A DNA stretch of 64,000 nucleotides from Amblyornis subalaris (Eukaryota > Chordata > Aves > Passeriformes > Ptilonorhynchidae): contig JACAXG010000256.1 in NCBI GenBank assembly GCA_018881555.1, positions 349,188 through 413,187 on the forward strand, read 5' to 3'. The notes beneath the pieces are model-generated. The model was not told where the DNA came from. It made no database searches and saw nothing but the letters and a program-made list of their open reading frames with translations. Below, piece by piece: positions 1 through 14,630 of this stretch (the first letter of the stretch is position 1; every line of letters starts with the position of its first letter). A program made the translations under genes and the position numbers.

Positions 1-3000
1 GCTTGAGCAGTGCAGCCTTACCTTTAAAAAGGGTAGTTGAAAAAACATACCGAGCGTGAACTTTGCATGTGCTTCTTCAGGCTGTCCCACTCCATCCGTC
101 ATTGTCCCCAGCCAGATCACAGGTAACACTTCTGTCCCTCTCTGTCCTGATATGACACACGTGTCCTGGAAGCAAATTCATGTCAGATACCCTTCTCATG
201 CAGGGAACTAAAGTGTACAAAAATGTAATGGAAAAAGGAAATTTTCATCCATGAAAATTTCTATCACATCTGTTGTTGCCTAGTCCTGGAAATCTGGACT
301 CTGGTGTACTGACAGCCATGCTGCTGGAACATGTTGTGTGTGGTGAAGCCTCTTCCCTACTCCCATCTCCTCACAGTTTTCCAAGCACTATGGCTGTTCT
401 GAGACATGGTTTGTGGTTCAGCCCTGGATTAGTTCACTGTGGAGCAGGAAGTGACAGCTCAGCTCAGCTGAACAGGTCAGGAAAGAATACTTGGAGTTTC
501 CAAGGCTGGAAGACAAGAAGGTGGAGGACAATCCTACTCACTAGGTTCAGATATTGCAGGCTGAAGGCATAACTGGCTTCTGGGGTTGGTTTTTGGTTTT
601 TTTCCTGTCTCTGTTCATGCAGCAGTGTCATTTTTCCTTGATCAAGCTCAGTTTTGTGCTGGTGATGTTTTGCTGTGGCTCCATCCACAGAGGAGCGAGG
701 GTCTGCTCCTGCCACCCGTGCTGTAGGAGGCCGCAGGGACAGACGTGTCCCTCTGTGCTGGCTGGAGCTTGGTGATGCACGGGTCAGTGCTGCCATCTCT
801 TTGCCAAGCTGCTCGTCCTCCTCTGCCTTTGGACAAAGTGGTTAGGTATGTAATTACTGAATTAAATACCAAATTCAGTATTTTAATACAGACTGCACTT
901 CTGCGAACTCCCTTCATTTGCAGCAATTCCAGTATTCTCTGTCCCTCCAAGCCCCTCACAGTGCTCATTGATCAGCCCTGCTCTCCGTGGTGGGAGTCAG
1001 GGGGTTTCAAGACACGAGAGGCTGCAAGGGGCCGGTGACCCTGCCATGCGCTCTCCTCTCTGTGTCCTTCGCTGCCAGAGAGGCTCTTCCAGAGGTGGCC
1101 GTGCAGCCACCATGGGGCTGGTGACATCCCTTCACTTCTCTGCCAGAGTCTGTCCTGTGCCACTGAATCTGCCCCTTCACCACCTCACTCTCACCCAAAC
1201 CTTCCTGAGGAGGTTCTGTAAACCCCACCATGGTACTTCTAAAACAGTACTGTAAAGGGAGTATTTTAATATTATTAGAATTTATATTGTTTGGATACAA
1301 ATTACATCCAAAAAGTTGGATATATAGTCCTAAGAAAAAATGTCTTGGTGGCAATTTATATATGTTTGTTGAGTTTAATACTATTTGTTTCTATATTAGG
1401 CATAGTGGAATACATTGGCTTGTGTGGAGGGTTAAAGCAGAGTTAATTCAATTCCCAGTGAGGTCGCTGACTGACAAAATGCAACAATTCTGATGGCACC
1501 AATCAGGAGCAACACTTTTAGCACCTCTGGTGCTACTGTATTTTTCATAGTTCTGACTATTTTGTGCATGTTCCTTCCACTCATCTCTTGGAGTAATATC
1601 TTTACTCTTTGCCTGTGACAGTCCTTTTGGATTGCCCATCTGCTTTGCAGATGTTGGTGATCTGTGGTCTGGTAGAAATGCAAGAGGCTAGGCCATGATC
1701 TGGAGATCATCGTGCACAATTAAAAATACATGGTGCCAAAGTAAAGAAGGAAATATTGAGTTGTAAAATGGTTATTCATTGAGTTTTTACGAGGTCTTGG
1801 CAAACCTAGGAGGTTTCATGCCTGTAGTTTAAGATTCCACTGTGGGTATTTGTTGCTGTGGATGAACCAGCAGTTCATACAACAGTATTTTCTGTAAATT
1901 ATTTATCTATTCAAGAAAGTGTAATGTGAGCATATTCTCTGTCCTGAAGGATTACTGGGTTTGTTCATGCAAAGGAGCGGTGGCTCACATGCTGAGGCAG
2001 TCCCAAATGATTTAGAAGGTGGCTAGCCCCCATGGCAATGTCCCATGTGATCTGGTGTGTCTTCCAGAAGCCCAGCGGATAATTCAGGAATAGTTACCAG
2101 AAAAAAACAATTTCTGTAAGAAAAGGGTTTATTTTCAAAAGGATAGGTTCATAATGCCGGCTAAGTTTGCCTCAGGTTTTGAACTTTGTTTTTGAAAATT
2201 GCACACCTTACAGAGTCAGTTTTACTTTGTTCAGTTTTGGTTTTTGGAGGCTTAGGATCATGAGGATAGTCTTGAGAAGAAGCTTCTTTTGGGTAGATTG
2301 TAATTTCAAAACTCTATGTTTTTTGCTTGCGTAATTATGACACTACATATATAAAATGCAATTGCTTTCTATCACTTAGATTTTAGTAACAATACAGTGC
2401 TTTATGATGACATTTCTAGAGTTAGTTTTTCCTGATTTATTGTAGTAGTGCAGCAGATATCAGAGATATATATGGAAATATTTTGGCAATGTTTCTGATG
2501 GATTCTGCCAGCCGAAACTGCAGTTTTTATTTTTTAGTTTAAATGGCTTTGGGTTTTCTGTTGGACAATTGTCAATATGACTGAGGAGATCTTATTTAAA
2601 AAAAATAGTTTTCATTTAGATGATGTTATCCATGGCTGTTGTGGCTCATATCTAGCATTCGTACATAAATTCTTCCAATTGTACTAATGGAATTCTAGTC
2701 CTAGGCAGCAGCGTTTTACAGCACCATGGCAAAAAGCAATGTCTGAAACTAGGAGTGTCTCTAAGAAGTTCTTTCATGTTGAAGCAAAAATGTGCTCAGC
2801 AGAAAGAAATGTAAATTTAAGGAAAATCTCCAATTTCCTATTCTATGCAAAGCTTTGATTTTTTGCTGATTCAGGCAGTAGGGTTGACATTGGAGCTTCT
2901 CATTTCTTCTGAAATAATCACTTTTTACTTTGGAACAGCCTTTCATTTTTCACAGCACTATCTTCTGAAACAGTCCACTTTGTATGTATGAATCTGTTTT

Positions 3001-5273
3001 TCTCCAGATAACACAGAAAGTAAAACTATTAGAAGCAGGTTCCCATCTATTACTTTCCAGAGTGCATAGAGAAATACTAATTTTCAGTGGCACCCGTTTG
3101 GGAACTTTACTGATGTCTTTTGCCCCCCTTTCAAAAAAAGACAAAAAGAGGAAGAAGGAAATGCATCTGTAGTCTAAATTGACTGTGCCAAATAAAACAT
3201 TAAATTTCAAAAGAACATGTAAAAAGCAGATAGTTAATGGTAATAAAGCTGTCAGTAAAAGCCTGATGGCTGAGGAGGATTACAAAGCCCATCCTGAAGG
3301 GGTCTGGAACTGTGGAGGTACAGGCACTGCCCGCTGGGTGATGGTCAACACCATTGGTCATCTCTTGGGTCTCATACAGCTCTTCCTTAACACAAGGACA
3401 ATTTAACTTTTATTTAAAAGTGGGATTGTGTGCTATGATGGTACAGTGAGCATATTCTAGGCAAGAAGCCTGGGTAGATCTGCCTTTTTTTGACATGAGC
3501 GCAATCTGATCTGCTTGCGTCCCTGGCCTAATTACTGCTAGAGTTAAAAACAAACCAGACTTATTGGGTCTCTGTCAAGGTTTGCTTTGTGTATGGATTT
3601 CATTTATTGTTTGTCTGTTCTGGTCACTTCTACTGTTTCAGTATCTTTTTTTGTGAAAATAAAATCCCCAATCATCCCTCCTGCTGCTTCACTCTACAGA
3701 AGTACCTCCTGTTGGGCTCAGGTTTTTCAGTGGAGATATCTTCTGCACCCAGGTGCTTCCTGACTTCTCTTTGTGATGATCACATCATCACCACTGCCCC
3801 ACACCTTGGACAAATGCCCCTGGGGTGTGTTGTTCTCTGTCTCTGAGGGGCACAGCATTCCCGTTCTCCTGTCCATCCATCGTTGGGCCTGTCCCAGAGG
3901 CTGGTCCCCTCTCCCCACGGATGAGGGCTGCAGTGGCCACTCTGCTCTTCCCCTTGCTCCTGCCCCCCCATGCCTCTGGACTCTGGGATCCACTTGGACA
4001 TTGCCTGATGCTGACTGTCAGGTTCAGGCTTAGAGGCTGTCCTGCATTGGGATACTCCACGGCTACTGCAAGCCTGCATGGCAATTTTTTGTTTATTGTT
4101 TTTCACAGATGCTTTGCACCTTCCAAAAAGCACCTAGTTTTCAGTACACGCCTTTGGAAATAATCAGGTCCAATGTGCAAGATTTAGGTTTTCTCCAGCC
4201 GCTGTTCTTGTTCATGTTTTTGTCCCCCATTGCCATTACAGTTACCTTGAATGACCCGAGTTAAGATATTTTGCAAGACCTTTCTGTAGGAAGAGGTCTC
4301 TCTATAAAGTAAGTTCTTGAGTGTTCTTGGCATCTCTCTCCACCACAACATTCAGTTTAAAAACCCATAGGTAGCAAATGACACATTCACTGCTCCTGTC
4401 AATGTCACGGCCTTGCATTGCCATGCTGAAAGGTATCTCCTCAATTTATTGTTCCCTGGTAGTTGTTTCTTTGGGAGCAGGCCTCTTGTATAGCTATTTG
4501 TTGAACTGTGTACCTACTGAATTAGTCAAAGACCTGTATAAAACCATTTTTTTCTTTTCCTCTTTACCCCTCCCCCAAACTTGCTTTTGTTATGTATTGG
4601 CTTGCTAATCCTTGTGTTGAGCAGTATCAGACATCACCTTTCTTGGGGGCACTTAGTCCACTCTTCCGCTTTCTTTGTCAAAGGGCTCCCTTAATAGGAG
4701 AAGTCAACAGGGAGGACAAAAGGGATTGAAAGTTGTATTTAATCGGGGTCAGAGAGGTGGTGTTCAGAGTGACGGGCCCACAGGCAGGCTGGCCTTTTAT
4801 GCTTTCCGACACAGATGGTCCCAGAGCATTCAGCTAAGTGAAGAGAAAGCTGCCCAGTGAAAGCTATTGTGGGGCAGCATCGTTACAGTTGAGAAGGGTT
4901 GCCAGGGGTAACTGGAGAGTATCACCAGCATCCTGTGATCACTAGTCTGTGCCATTGAAAACCCCAGACCCAGGATCGCTCTGGGTCCCTTGGCATCCTC
5001 CTGATGCTCTGGTGTAAGCAGCAATGCCTCATGCTACCTTTTTAAAATTTAATATCAGTATTTTTACTTTGAGGCACGTACACTGTAGAATCATTTGCAT
5101 TTCTTATTTTCGGAGTAGCCACCTTCTGCAAAATATACAGCCACTTGCTTTAGAACATATTGCTTTTCTTCCCTCGGGGAATAGTCTAATAATATTTGAA
5201 CTTATTAAGATAACACTGTGTTTACAGAAACTTAATTTTTTAACATTTGTCTGAGTGCATGAATAGCTGAATT

Positions 5274-5305
5274 TAAAAAAAAAGAAAAAGAAGAAAAAAA
5301 AAAGG
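5274..5305. repeat. A-rich tract with G interruptions
   Basis: This is a run of A with scattered G. It could be the tail of a retroposed RNA in + orientation, but the sequence before it has no recognisable gene or SINE, so it is best treated as low complexity. Confidence 0.8.
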
Positions 5306-5727
5306 GAGCTTATATAATTCAACATGGATAAAGCCTGCAGGCATGTGTGAAAGCTTTGGAAACTGTGCCCAGAAGAACCCTGGGGGTTTGCCACGGTACC
5401 TTCTTTGGTCTAACTAAGTGGTACAGCGCAGCAGGTAAAACGTGTTCCTGACAAAATAGTTGAACGCTGCTTTTGTTTTTAAACACGAGCCCTATGTTGA
5501 AACCGTAGGTACTGGAGATTGTGACTGTACCGTGAGTCTCAGGTGAAATGCTGTTTGAAAGTGCAAATACAAGCACGAGCCTTGAGCAAAAGCTTGACAA
5601 GGTCAGCACCAAAAATTCGTTGGTGCCCAGCAGCCATCCCACCTGTGCCAGCAGCAGCCACGGCCATACAGAGCAAGCCTGGGTGCGCTCCAGGGCACCT
5701 GGCACCTTGGGACAGCTCTGGAAGGGG

Positions 5728-5910
5728 CAGATGTGGAACCAGCTGTGCCACTGAGCGTCCAGTGTAGAACCAGCTGTGCTGCTCAACATCCAGGTCAGAG
5801 CCAACTGTGCTGCTCAGTGCCCAGAGCAGAGCCATCTGTGCTGCCCAGCGCAGATCCAGCTGTGCCACTCAGTGCCCAGCACAGATCCAGCTGTGCCACC
5901 TGCCAGTGCC
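5728..5910. repeat. Minisatellite, about 30-bp unit with CCAGCTGTGC core
   Basis: The core CCAGCTGTGCC or close variants recurs at roughly 30-bp steps, accompanied by CACTCAGTGCCCAGCA. The last two units, around 5850-5900, are nearly identical. Copies diverge towards the 5' side. The repeat opens frames on both strands that should not be read as genes. Confidence 0.8.
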
Positions 5911-8900
5911 TGCGCACCCAGGGTGCCTCCACCGTCAGCGGGTGCCGGCCAGGCCTCGCTGCTGGGCTGGAGGGCGATGGGCACACACAGGGGTCATGGC
6001 CCAGTCTTTGCTGTGTCATTGGCATTTTGTCCCCATTGGTCACCACGACAGCGCTGCCCACTGCAGGGCCACGTGGCCGCATCGCAGTGCTGACATTCGT
6101 GCAATGTCAGTCACGCAGAGAGTCCCCACACAGGCTATCATACAACTCAAAGTGAGGGGGAATTAAATGAAACCTGCATAGGAATTTCATTAAATAATTG
6201 GAGATTTGAATAAAAGAGTGGCCGTTTTGGATATTTCAGCACTTCTGAACATTTTTACCAGTGCAGATATTGTCTACGATTAGGCAGCTCACATTCTCCA
6301 CTGGTTTGTTCCCTGCTCAGATCATTGAGATGCTCCAGTCTGAGCGTTCCTGTTGATATCAGTGGTGGCACCTGCGATGGTGGCACCTGAGTTCTCCACA
6401 CCACTCCTTTTTGGTGTGGTGGCAGGGTGGGGTGTTATGGGTAAAACACCATATTTGTGGAAGAATTGTTTGTGGGTTTTGGTATGGCACTGTCAGATTG
6501 CAAAGGCAAGGGAGGTTTTGCAGGGCTTTGTCAAAGCGAGCAGCCTTGGAAGTCAAAAGTATAATCTTCATTATAATGAAACATAGAAATAATGAAGGCT
6601 GGAGGCAGGTGTGTAATTCAAAGAGCGTGTTGTCAGAGACAATGGCAAAAAAGGAAATCAGTGTTTCTGCAACTTCTGAGATATGTTCTTTTCAGGCAAC
6701 CAGTTATATCCGTTATATTTCCAAAACAGAGAGGCTCACTGTGCAATCCTTCCTGGATTAAGTAGTTGACCCACTTGTTTTCCAGATTTTGAATGTTGTT
6801 GGTGAGTGATGTAATCTGTTTGCTTTGAATAGTGTGTTTACTTGCTTGCATTTATGTTGAGTAGGCGGGTTTTTACTTTCATACTGTATTTTCATCTTTT
6901 GAGTCATTTAAAGAGTCTTGCCGGGTAACAAATTGCAGATTATCTTTCCCTTATGCTTCCCTCTGCACCTCTGTTAAAAAGTAATAGTAATGTTATCACA
7001 TCTTTCCTACTACATCATTGAGTTTGTTGATCTTATATGAACACAGGAGTAAATGAAAGCAAATGCAGAAATAATGCATCTCAAATGTACTTTCTTCACA
7101 TTTTCTCGAAAATGAATATCTGATTTTCAGACTTGTGCAGTACATGCAAAATACATGTCTAATTTCAGTCATACTGGGTTGTCTCAATCAGTAACTAACA
7201 GCAAAAGGAGAGGCAATCTTGAGCATCCCAGCATTTCTTTATTGCTAATATGTCAAGGACTTGAAATAAAATTGTTTGTGATTGTTGTTAGCAGAGGTCC
7301 TCACTGCCACCCAGAAGTCATAACATTTTGGGAGTTTCCTGCCTCTGGTGAGTTTTAGGACGTGAGTGTGTGGGAAGAAATCTGTAACTCTGGTTTTTAA
7401 TTGGCGATCAAGATTTGGATTATTTTTCCTAAACCACATGCTCTTGGCATGAAGGCCAGACCTTGTGACAGCTCATGGCTCCCAGAGATGGGAGTGTGAG
7501 TGCAGTGGCGTTACCACGTGCTCATGTCCGTGCTGGCGCCTTCCTGTGAGCTTTGGGCTGAAATGCTGTTCCTCACCCACGTGGCCAGTGCTGGCCCAGC
7601 TTCTTCCAGCAGATGTGGCTTCCTTTAGGCTCAGATGCAGAGACATGGGGCTGGATCTGGTAGCCAGCCACCAATACTAGTGTAGTCTCTGGTAGCAGTG
7701 TTTGGTGAACTCACACCAGTGGCGTTGGCCCCACGTGGAGGTCATCCCACTGTGGAGATATGACAAGCAGGACAGGACCTGTCTTTGGGCAACCTCTGGG
7801 AACACCAGTGGGGCTGCCACAGTGGTGCCTCCTGTGCGCTGGTCCCGTTCCCATCCACAGGCAGGGACCAGCTGTCAGCAGGCAGGTGGGCAACAGGGTG
7901 TCCTCTTCCTCCTCCTCCTCTACCACAGTCTCATCAGTCTTTTCTGACATTTCGTGTGAAATGATGCCAGCTCCCTCCAGGAGTGTCTCTTGTAACATTA
8001 ACCATGTATTCTGCCTTCCCAGCTCTTCCAGACTTTGGGAACGGGACTGATCCTCGTGAGCTGCGGTGGCTCCTGTGCCCTGGCCACAGGCTCTGAACAC
8101 CGACCTGGTGTTCCGTGGCTTTTTTTGTCTCCTTCCTCTCTGCCCACAGCCCAGTGAAAGACGCTGGAAGTTAGAGAGAGTGTCTGCATTATTTGGTTTT
8201 AAAAGAGTGACGAACTACCACCCTGCTCAGGAAATTTGGTTGATTGCACATTTTAAATGAGGCCTTGCTGATTTTTTCAGTGATAGGACTGGTGGTTTTT
8301 TCCCCAGTGTTGCTAGGTAGGAGCAGGATCTGCTTTGCAACCAGCCCTTCAGTCAAGGATTGAGCAAGCATGCCTTGCGCTTGTCCAGACGAAGGGGAAA
8401 ACCTGAATCAAAGATTTCAGGAGTTATTGCCTGAATAATAGACTTGTAATATGGAAAGTATATTCAGTCAGTTGCACAGTAGAACCATAATTCTGCTGCA
8501 GTGTAAGGGACTTTCACCTGAGGTACACAGGCTAAACCGTTCAGATGATTGAGTCTTTATTAGAAAGGAATGACTTAAATCACAACTTTAGATGTGCATC
8601 AGCTTTCTTGGATTAATACAAATATTTCACATTCACTTCAGCTCAGTCACATGAAGTAATTGACCTGAATTAAATAACTGTGTATTTTAAAGAATACTGC
8701 TGTTTAAAAATCAACACTGAAACAAAAAAAGGAAGCTTTAATCAAGCAAAACATTATAAATTAAATGAAAAAATATAAATATGAAGTGCATAACAGTTTC
8801 CTACTGAAACAGCAAAAAGTTGAGAGTTGCAGTATTTGAATCTAGGAATTCAAAGTAGGAAGAACTAGTGTATAATTTGCCTTCTATTTATGTTGATGTC

Positions 8901-9356
8901 AGGAAGAAGTGATATTAAACATCTTAAGTGCTGTTTTAAAAATAATTATATGCGCCTTAACTATTCAGTACTGCTGTTGTCCGATTCATTTTCAGTAAAG
9001 GCTTGTTAAACTCTCAGAATTCAAATTATTAAAATCAAGTGTAGACTTGTGAGCTCTCCTAGTCCCTGTTCTGTTCTGTATCTCGAGCACATCACAGACT
9101 GTGAAAACACCTGAGCAGCACCCAGTGGGGTTGATGTGGTGCTGATCACTTCCCTCCTGGCCTCCTGCCTGGCAGCACCTGGGCAAGGGGTGCAGCAGCC
9201 AAGCTCCTCATGCATATGAAAAGCTTATATTGTTAGAGAATCTAAATTTAGTAGATTTGGAAGAAAGTTTTGTTCATTACAACAGCGTACTTATAATATG
9301 AGTTGCTTTTTGGTAGCAGTGAGACGGATTTTCCTGTTGCCGTGGTATCTATTTAA

Positions 9357-9412
9357 GGGAAAAAAAGAAAAAAAAAGAAAGATAGAACACTCAACAAGCA
9401 AAGAAAAAAGAA
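9357..9412. repeat. A-rich low-complexity tract
   Basis: Adenine runs are interrupted by single G and short AAAG motifs. No target-site duplication or retroposon body was recognised before it. Confidence 0.7.
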
Positions 9413-12400
9413 ACCAAAACCACGGAGACAAGTGTTCAAAGTATAAATAAATATGTCTTTAGCATTGTAGGAGGTGCTTTTGACCCCGCCATTGAAGTGT
9501 CAATTGTGGTTACACAGCATGCACAAAATAGAAGGTAAAAAAGAATGAGAGAAAGATCAAGTATACACTATTTTTTAAATCTGTTTTATTTTATTTATTA
9601 ATTATGTATTTATTATTCTTCCCGTGCTGCAGTGGAATGCTCTCCCCACTCCTGGGGTGTCTGCACCCCACTGTTGAGACTGCTGCACCAGTGTACTCGG
9701 GAAACAGAGATGAAACTGGGGCCTCAGATTTATTTTATCTGCTTGCAGCATGGAAAAAAATTTTTAAAAGCAAAAACTGAATTCTCTTCATTGGGAATTG
9801 TTATTTGCTGATTATAAACAGAACATTTCCTTTTCCCCACTTTTCTTTGGAGAAAGAAGGAAAGGCAGTGACATCTTTTCTGCTGTGGTCCTGGTTGTAA
9901 AGACAGAACTGTTGTAGCCAGTGAGATTTAGCAGTTCTTTGCCAAGGCCACTTCTTTTTTCATCACCTCAAAACTGGGTCTCTAAGTATAGAATGACATG
10001 TTTCTGGAAAACTGTTCTCTATTGCGAGCAGAAGGCTGATGTGGAGAACACGTCCATTCCAGTCGTTTTTCTGTTCCCAAGAAAAGGATGTCTTTGTCAT
10101 GTGGAAGAAAGTACACCATAAAACTAGGACTGAAGTGGAAAAGGACGTTGTGTTCTTTCTCGTTCTTTGCTGTGTTGCAACCTCCACCCCACAGAGCACA
10201 ACGTAAGACCAGTCTCAAGATGTGTGAGCCTCAGGCACCAGATGCCGGTGCTGTTTGGTGCTTTTATGTTCCAAATATCTGCAGTCCTTCATGGCAGTTT
10301 GAGAGCAGAGCATTGTCTGTGCCAAGACCCACCACAGTTTTCCACAGTAGTGACTCTTGGAAGACCCACTGCACCATCTTGGTAAATGCTTTACAAGCCA
10401 TGACCAAGGTCTTGAGAAGATCTTTCAACCTCTTCCTGCTGTAGAGGTGTTTCAAGAATGGACTAAACGATCTGCCTGTGGTGGTAAGGTCATAAAAGCC
10501 CGGGAAGACCAAATAAGAGCAGAGTGCTTACGCTGGATCTTTCTTCTCATGGAGCAGCTGTGCTGTGACAAATCCTCAGATGCCCCATGGTCTTGTTTCC
10601 AATCACTGTCAGGAGTGCTGTGTCACTGCATCACTCCTCCCTTTTCCCACAAAGCTTGAGCTTGAAGAAGATTTAATGTGGAGGGGCACCCAGGGTGCAT
10701 GGCAGATGGGGAGATTTCTTCAAACAGACTTTCAGACTGGTAGCAAATCTATAAGGTGATGTTAATTTCTATTACCCAAATTGTAGAAGCATTCTGTTCA
10801 GTATGAATATTTTTGAGGAACCTCCTGCTTAGGATTCCTGTCCCATCGTTGCTATAATCATCAGGAGGATCAAAATGGAGAACTAAGAATGTCACCCACT
10901 CCATGTCTCCATATTGTCATCAGCTCAAACTGCAGTTCTGCTCTCAGAGTAATGCAGTTTCCTGTATTCTGGCTTTGAGCAGGCTCTTCGGGAGTCCTTT
11001 TGTCTGAAGCTCGTTTGAGTCCTCCCAGCAAAAGATGAAAGTGCTGAGAACTGCCAGCTTCAGAGCTGTTCTGGGTCTGTCTCGTCCCAGGAACCCTGTG
11101 GTGGTCCTCCTCATGTTCCAAGAGCTGTTGAGCATGGTCTGAGCATGAGGGTGGGAAGGAGTCACCAGAGCTGCAACGATTTAGTTTGCCTTTGCCCAAT
11201 GGGCCATTTATCAGCATGAAAAAAACCTGAAACAAAATTCTGGCCCATGCCCAAAGACTGGCACTTAGCCTGCATAGAAATGTGATTTTTTTTTTCCTGG
11301 GTTCAAGATTTTGGGAATTTCAGAGAAAAAGTTAAGAGCTGAGATCCCCAATTAAGCTTGACAAATTTCAGATATTCATCTACATCAGTATTATTCCAAC
11401 TCAGGGATTATTTCCCTATTTAATTGTTTATGGGAGCATCAAGAGAGCCTTGCTGTTTCTCAGGATGCAGCTACTGGTGAATGGTTTTAGGTTTGCAATT
11501 CAACTGAAGCATTGAATTTCCAAGAAGCAATTAGTTTCCAAGAAGCTTTAAATCTGGATTTCATTGCAGGGAGACACGTTAGTTTGTTGGCACGTACCTT
11601 TCATGGATTCTTTTAGCGACAGGGACTTGGCCAGATCAGACAACACAAGCCTTAGCAGAGCAAGGTTCTGTGGACTCTGTTGTCTCTTTTTTATTATATT
11701 TATATTTCTTCCATTTTGTACTGGTGAAAAAAGATGCAGTATGTTGCCAAAGTAGACTCCCAAGACACAACTGTTGATCTTCTATAAACAGTGAGGAGTG
11801 GAGCAAGGGTGATCCTCATGTCTGAGCAGTTAACTGAGTATCATTTTATCCGACCACGAAGGGATCCGTGAAAATCCCCAAAACAGCTCATGTGCCCGGG
11901 TTAGGCTGGCAGGCTCCGACAGCTGCCATCGACAGACACCTCTCTTCCAGAGCTGATCAAGAGGGGGAGGTTCTCCGTGGCTCTGGGGCTGCCGCAGCCC
12001 CCAGCTCCCACCGTGACCTGCCCGGGTGACGGGCTGGGCAGCCGCCGACAAAATCACAGTCACTCCAACACAGAAATAATCTCAGTGACACTGAATCAAT
12101 CCTTGGCAACCTATTGATCCCATGAGGCATATCGCTTCCACTGGAGCTCAAGCCACACAGACCTCTCTGCCCTCCATGCCCAGGCCCTGGCCATGTGCCC
12201 GAGCTCCATGTCTGGCCATCCATCCGTCTGTCCCACGGACGCTGGTCAGGCACAGGTCTGCAGTAACTCTCAGTGTGTTACCACAGCAAATGCTGCAGAC
12301 CTGTTGTCAGATGAATGACACTGGAAAATGAAAATTATTATTCCTGTTTTGAAATTATAATTGTATGTCAAAATAGGGATTTTTATGAATAACTTAGACC

Positions 12401-12849
12401 AGTCTAAGGCCTTTTTTGGCAGTAACCTACCCTGAATTTTTCCTTTATTTTATTACTGTACTTTTGGGTTTATCTCTGTTTTCGTTTTTTCACGTGTAAT
12501 TCTGAGTTGGTATTTATTATTTTTCTCTTCCTCAAGAATTGCTGGAATCTAAAAGCTATTTCAGACAACTCAATCAAATAGCTAAAAGGGGTTTCTCTTC
12601 AAAGTAAAGTATTATTCCCTTTTCAGTCATATAGAAAATAGTCGAAAAGAAATCTTGATGCACCTGATGAGAACAATAGATTTGTGTTCAGCCTTAGTTC
12701 TCTAAATCAGAAATCACGGTATAGACAATGGAATTTCTAAATCGTATATTATACCTTATTCTCTGGTGGGAATAAAATGTTCATGTTTGCCTCCTTTTCT
12801 CTGTTTAACTTTGACTGCTGTGAACACTAGGAAGAATAACCCTGCAGCT

Positions 12850-12884
12850 TTTCTTTCTTTTTTTTCTTTTTTTTTTTTTTTTTA
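12850..12884. repeat. T-rich tract
   Basis: A run of T with a few C ends at TTAATC. On the sense strand it resembles a polypyrimidine tract, but no exon-like sequence follows. Confidence 0.8.
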
Positions 12885-14630
12885 ATCTATTCACTTTATA
12901 CTTTTCAGACAGATTTTTCCCCGGGGTGAAACAAAGGTTAACTGAAATTTCCTCTGTTGTGTACCTGAACGAATCAGCAGTTTGAGAAGGAAATCCCATT
13001 GATGGGCAAAGAGAGTGACAGGCTCTATTTAAAGAATTCCCCCGACTGTGTGGTAGACCAACCATGCCATGAATTTAACTGTTCCTGTGGTCCCCATACT
13101 TGTACCCACCAAAAAGAGAGAAAAACCTACTTTGTTCTGCAAATGTTGCGCTAAGCTTTGAAAATCATGAGCCGCTGAGTTTTGTGAATTAACATGGCCA
13201 GCAGTGGCCAGGGCTGAAGGAAGCAGTGTTACAGCACAGACAGAAAGCAGACAGGAAATTATGCGTACTAACATAATGGAAAGGGCACGCTATGTGTTCA
13301 TATTTAGCATGTGTCCCTGCATTTCAGCAGTTTGGTGGTACACATATTACTCAAAAATATGGTTTACAGAACTGTCTTTTGCTCTTTTCACTGCACATTT
13401 TTGTTCCCACTTGGTGCATGAGGCGCTTTACCCGCACAGAGCTGCTGGGATAAATGGAGCTGAGGGAGACGCAGAAGGGCACATGTGTGGAGGAGGGTGC
13501 AGGATGGGTCAGTGGAGAGGTTGTCTGACACAGAAATGGGGTACTGGGCCAAAATGTGGTACCAGGGACCTGTCTCCCGATAGAGCGGCAGGACACACTG
13601 ACACTGGGGTGATATCTGTATTAATATCTGCTTTAACACCAAAAATACACATCTCTGCCTGGTTAGGTGCTCCTAATTCATGTGTGTTGCACTCCATGGG
13701 CTGTGATGTCCCTGGAAGTAGCCACCCCAGCCCTGCCATGGGCCCCAAGAGCAGACACTCTGCCGGGGGATTAGAGCACCAGTCCTACCCCAACCGCCAG
13801 ACTTTTCCTCTCTGATATTAATGATTAACTCTTCTCCAATGGGTCATGGCTGCTGAAGTTTGTTTAAAGTTACTTTTACAACTCTTGGAGGGTTTTTTTT
13901 CCCCACTTTTGCAGGGCTGCTCAGAGGTTTGCAAGTTTCTTCTCTTGTTTGAACTCTGGTTTGCTTTTGGCCAATTCTGCCTTTGCTTCAGTCAACTGCT
14001 TACATTTTAATTAATTTCAAAATGGGTTAAGTATAGTTGCTTGTTGGATTTTGCAATACTTTTCAAAAATGGCAGATAAAGGTTGCTAAAAATAAAGCGT
14101 TGCAGGAATTTCTGTACTGCCAAAAAATGTCGTATTACTGGCATATACATAATTTTAGGTATGAAGGGCAGAGGCAAGAGAGCCTTTTTTTGCCATGAGA
14201 AAATTTCTCAAATTGAACTTCTGTCAACGATTCCATTGACTGATTTCCCTGTGGGAGTTATGGATCTCTTTTAAAGCTGTGTTAAAGAGATATTGACAGG
14301 TATTCCATTAAACAGCAGGTGTTTTGTTTTTAACTAAACAATCTCTTTCTCATCAAGGAAAAGTTGAGAAATCCCTAGAAATATCAAAGAAAAACACGCC
14401 CAGGTTGATTCTATTCCACTCTGGGGGGCTGTTGTGAGCAGCTGGGGAGTGCAGAGGGGGCTGGGACCCTATGGCCACCGAGCACCTCCCAGCCAGTACC
14501 TGTGGGGAGGGGTCCCTGCTGGGATGGGCCTGAAGCTGCTGGAGTGGGAGCTCCGGTCAGCACAAGGAGGACCAGCTCCTTCTCCATCATGGTTGCTCTG
14601 CAGCAGACCAAAACACACGTGTGGAGGGTG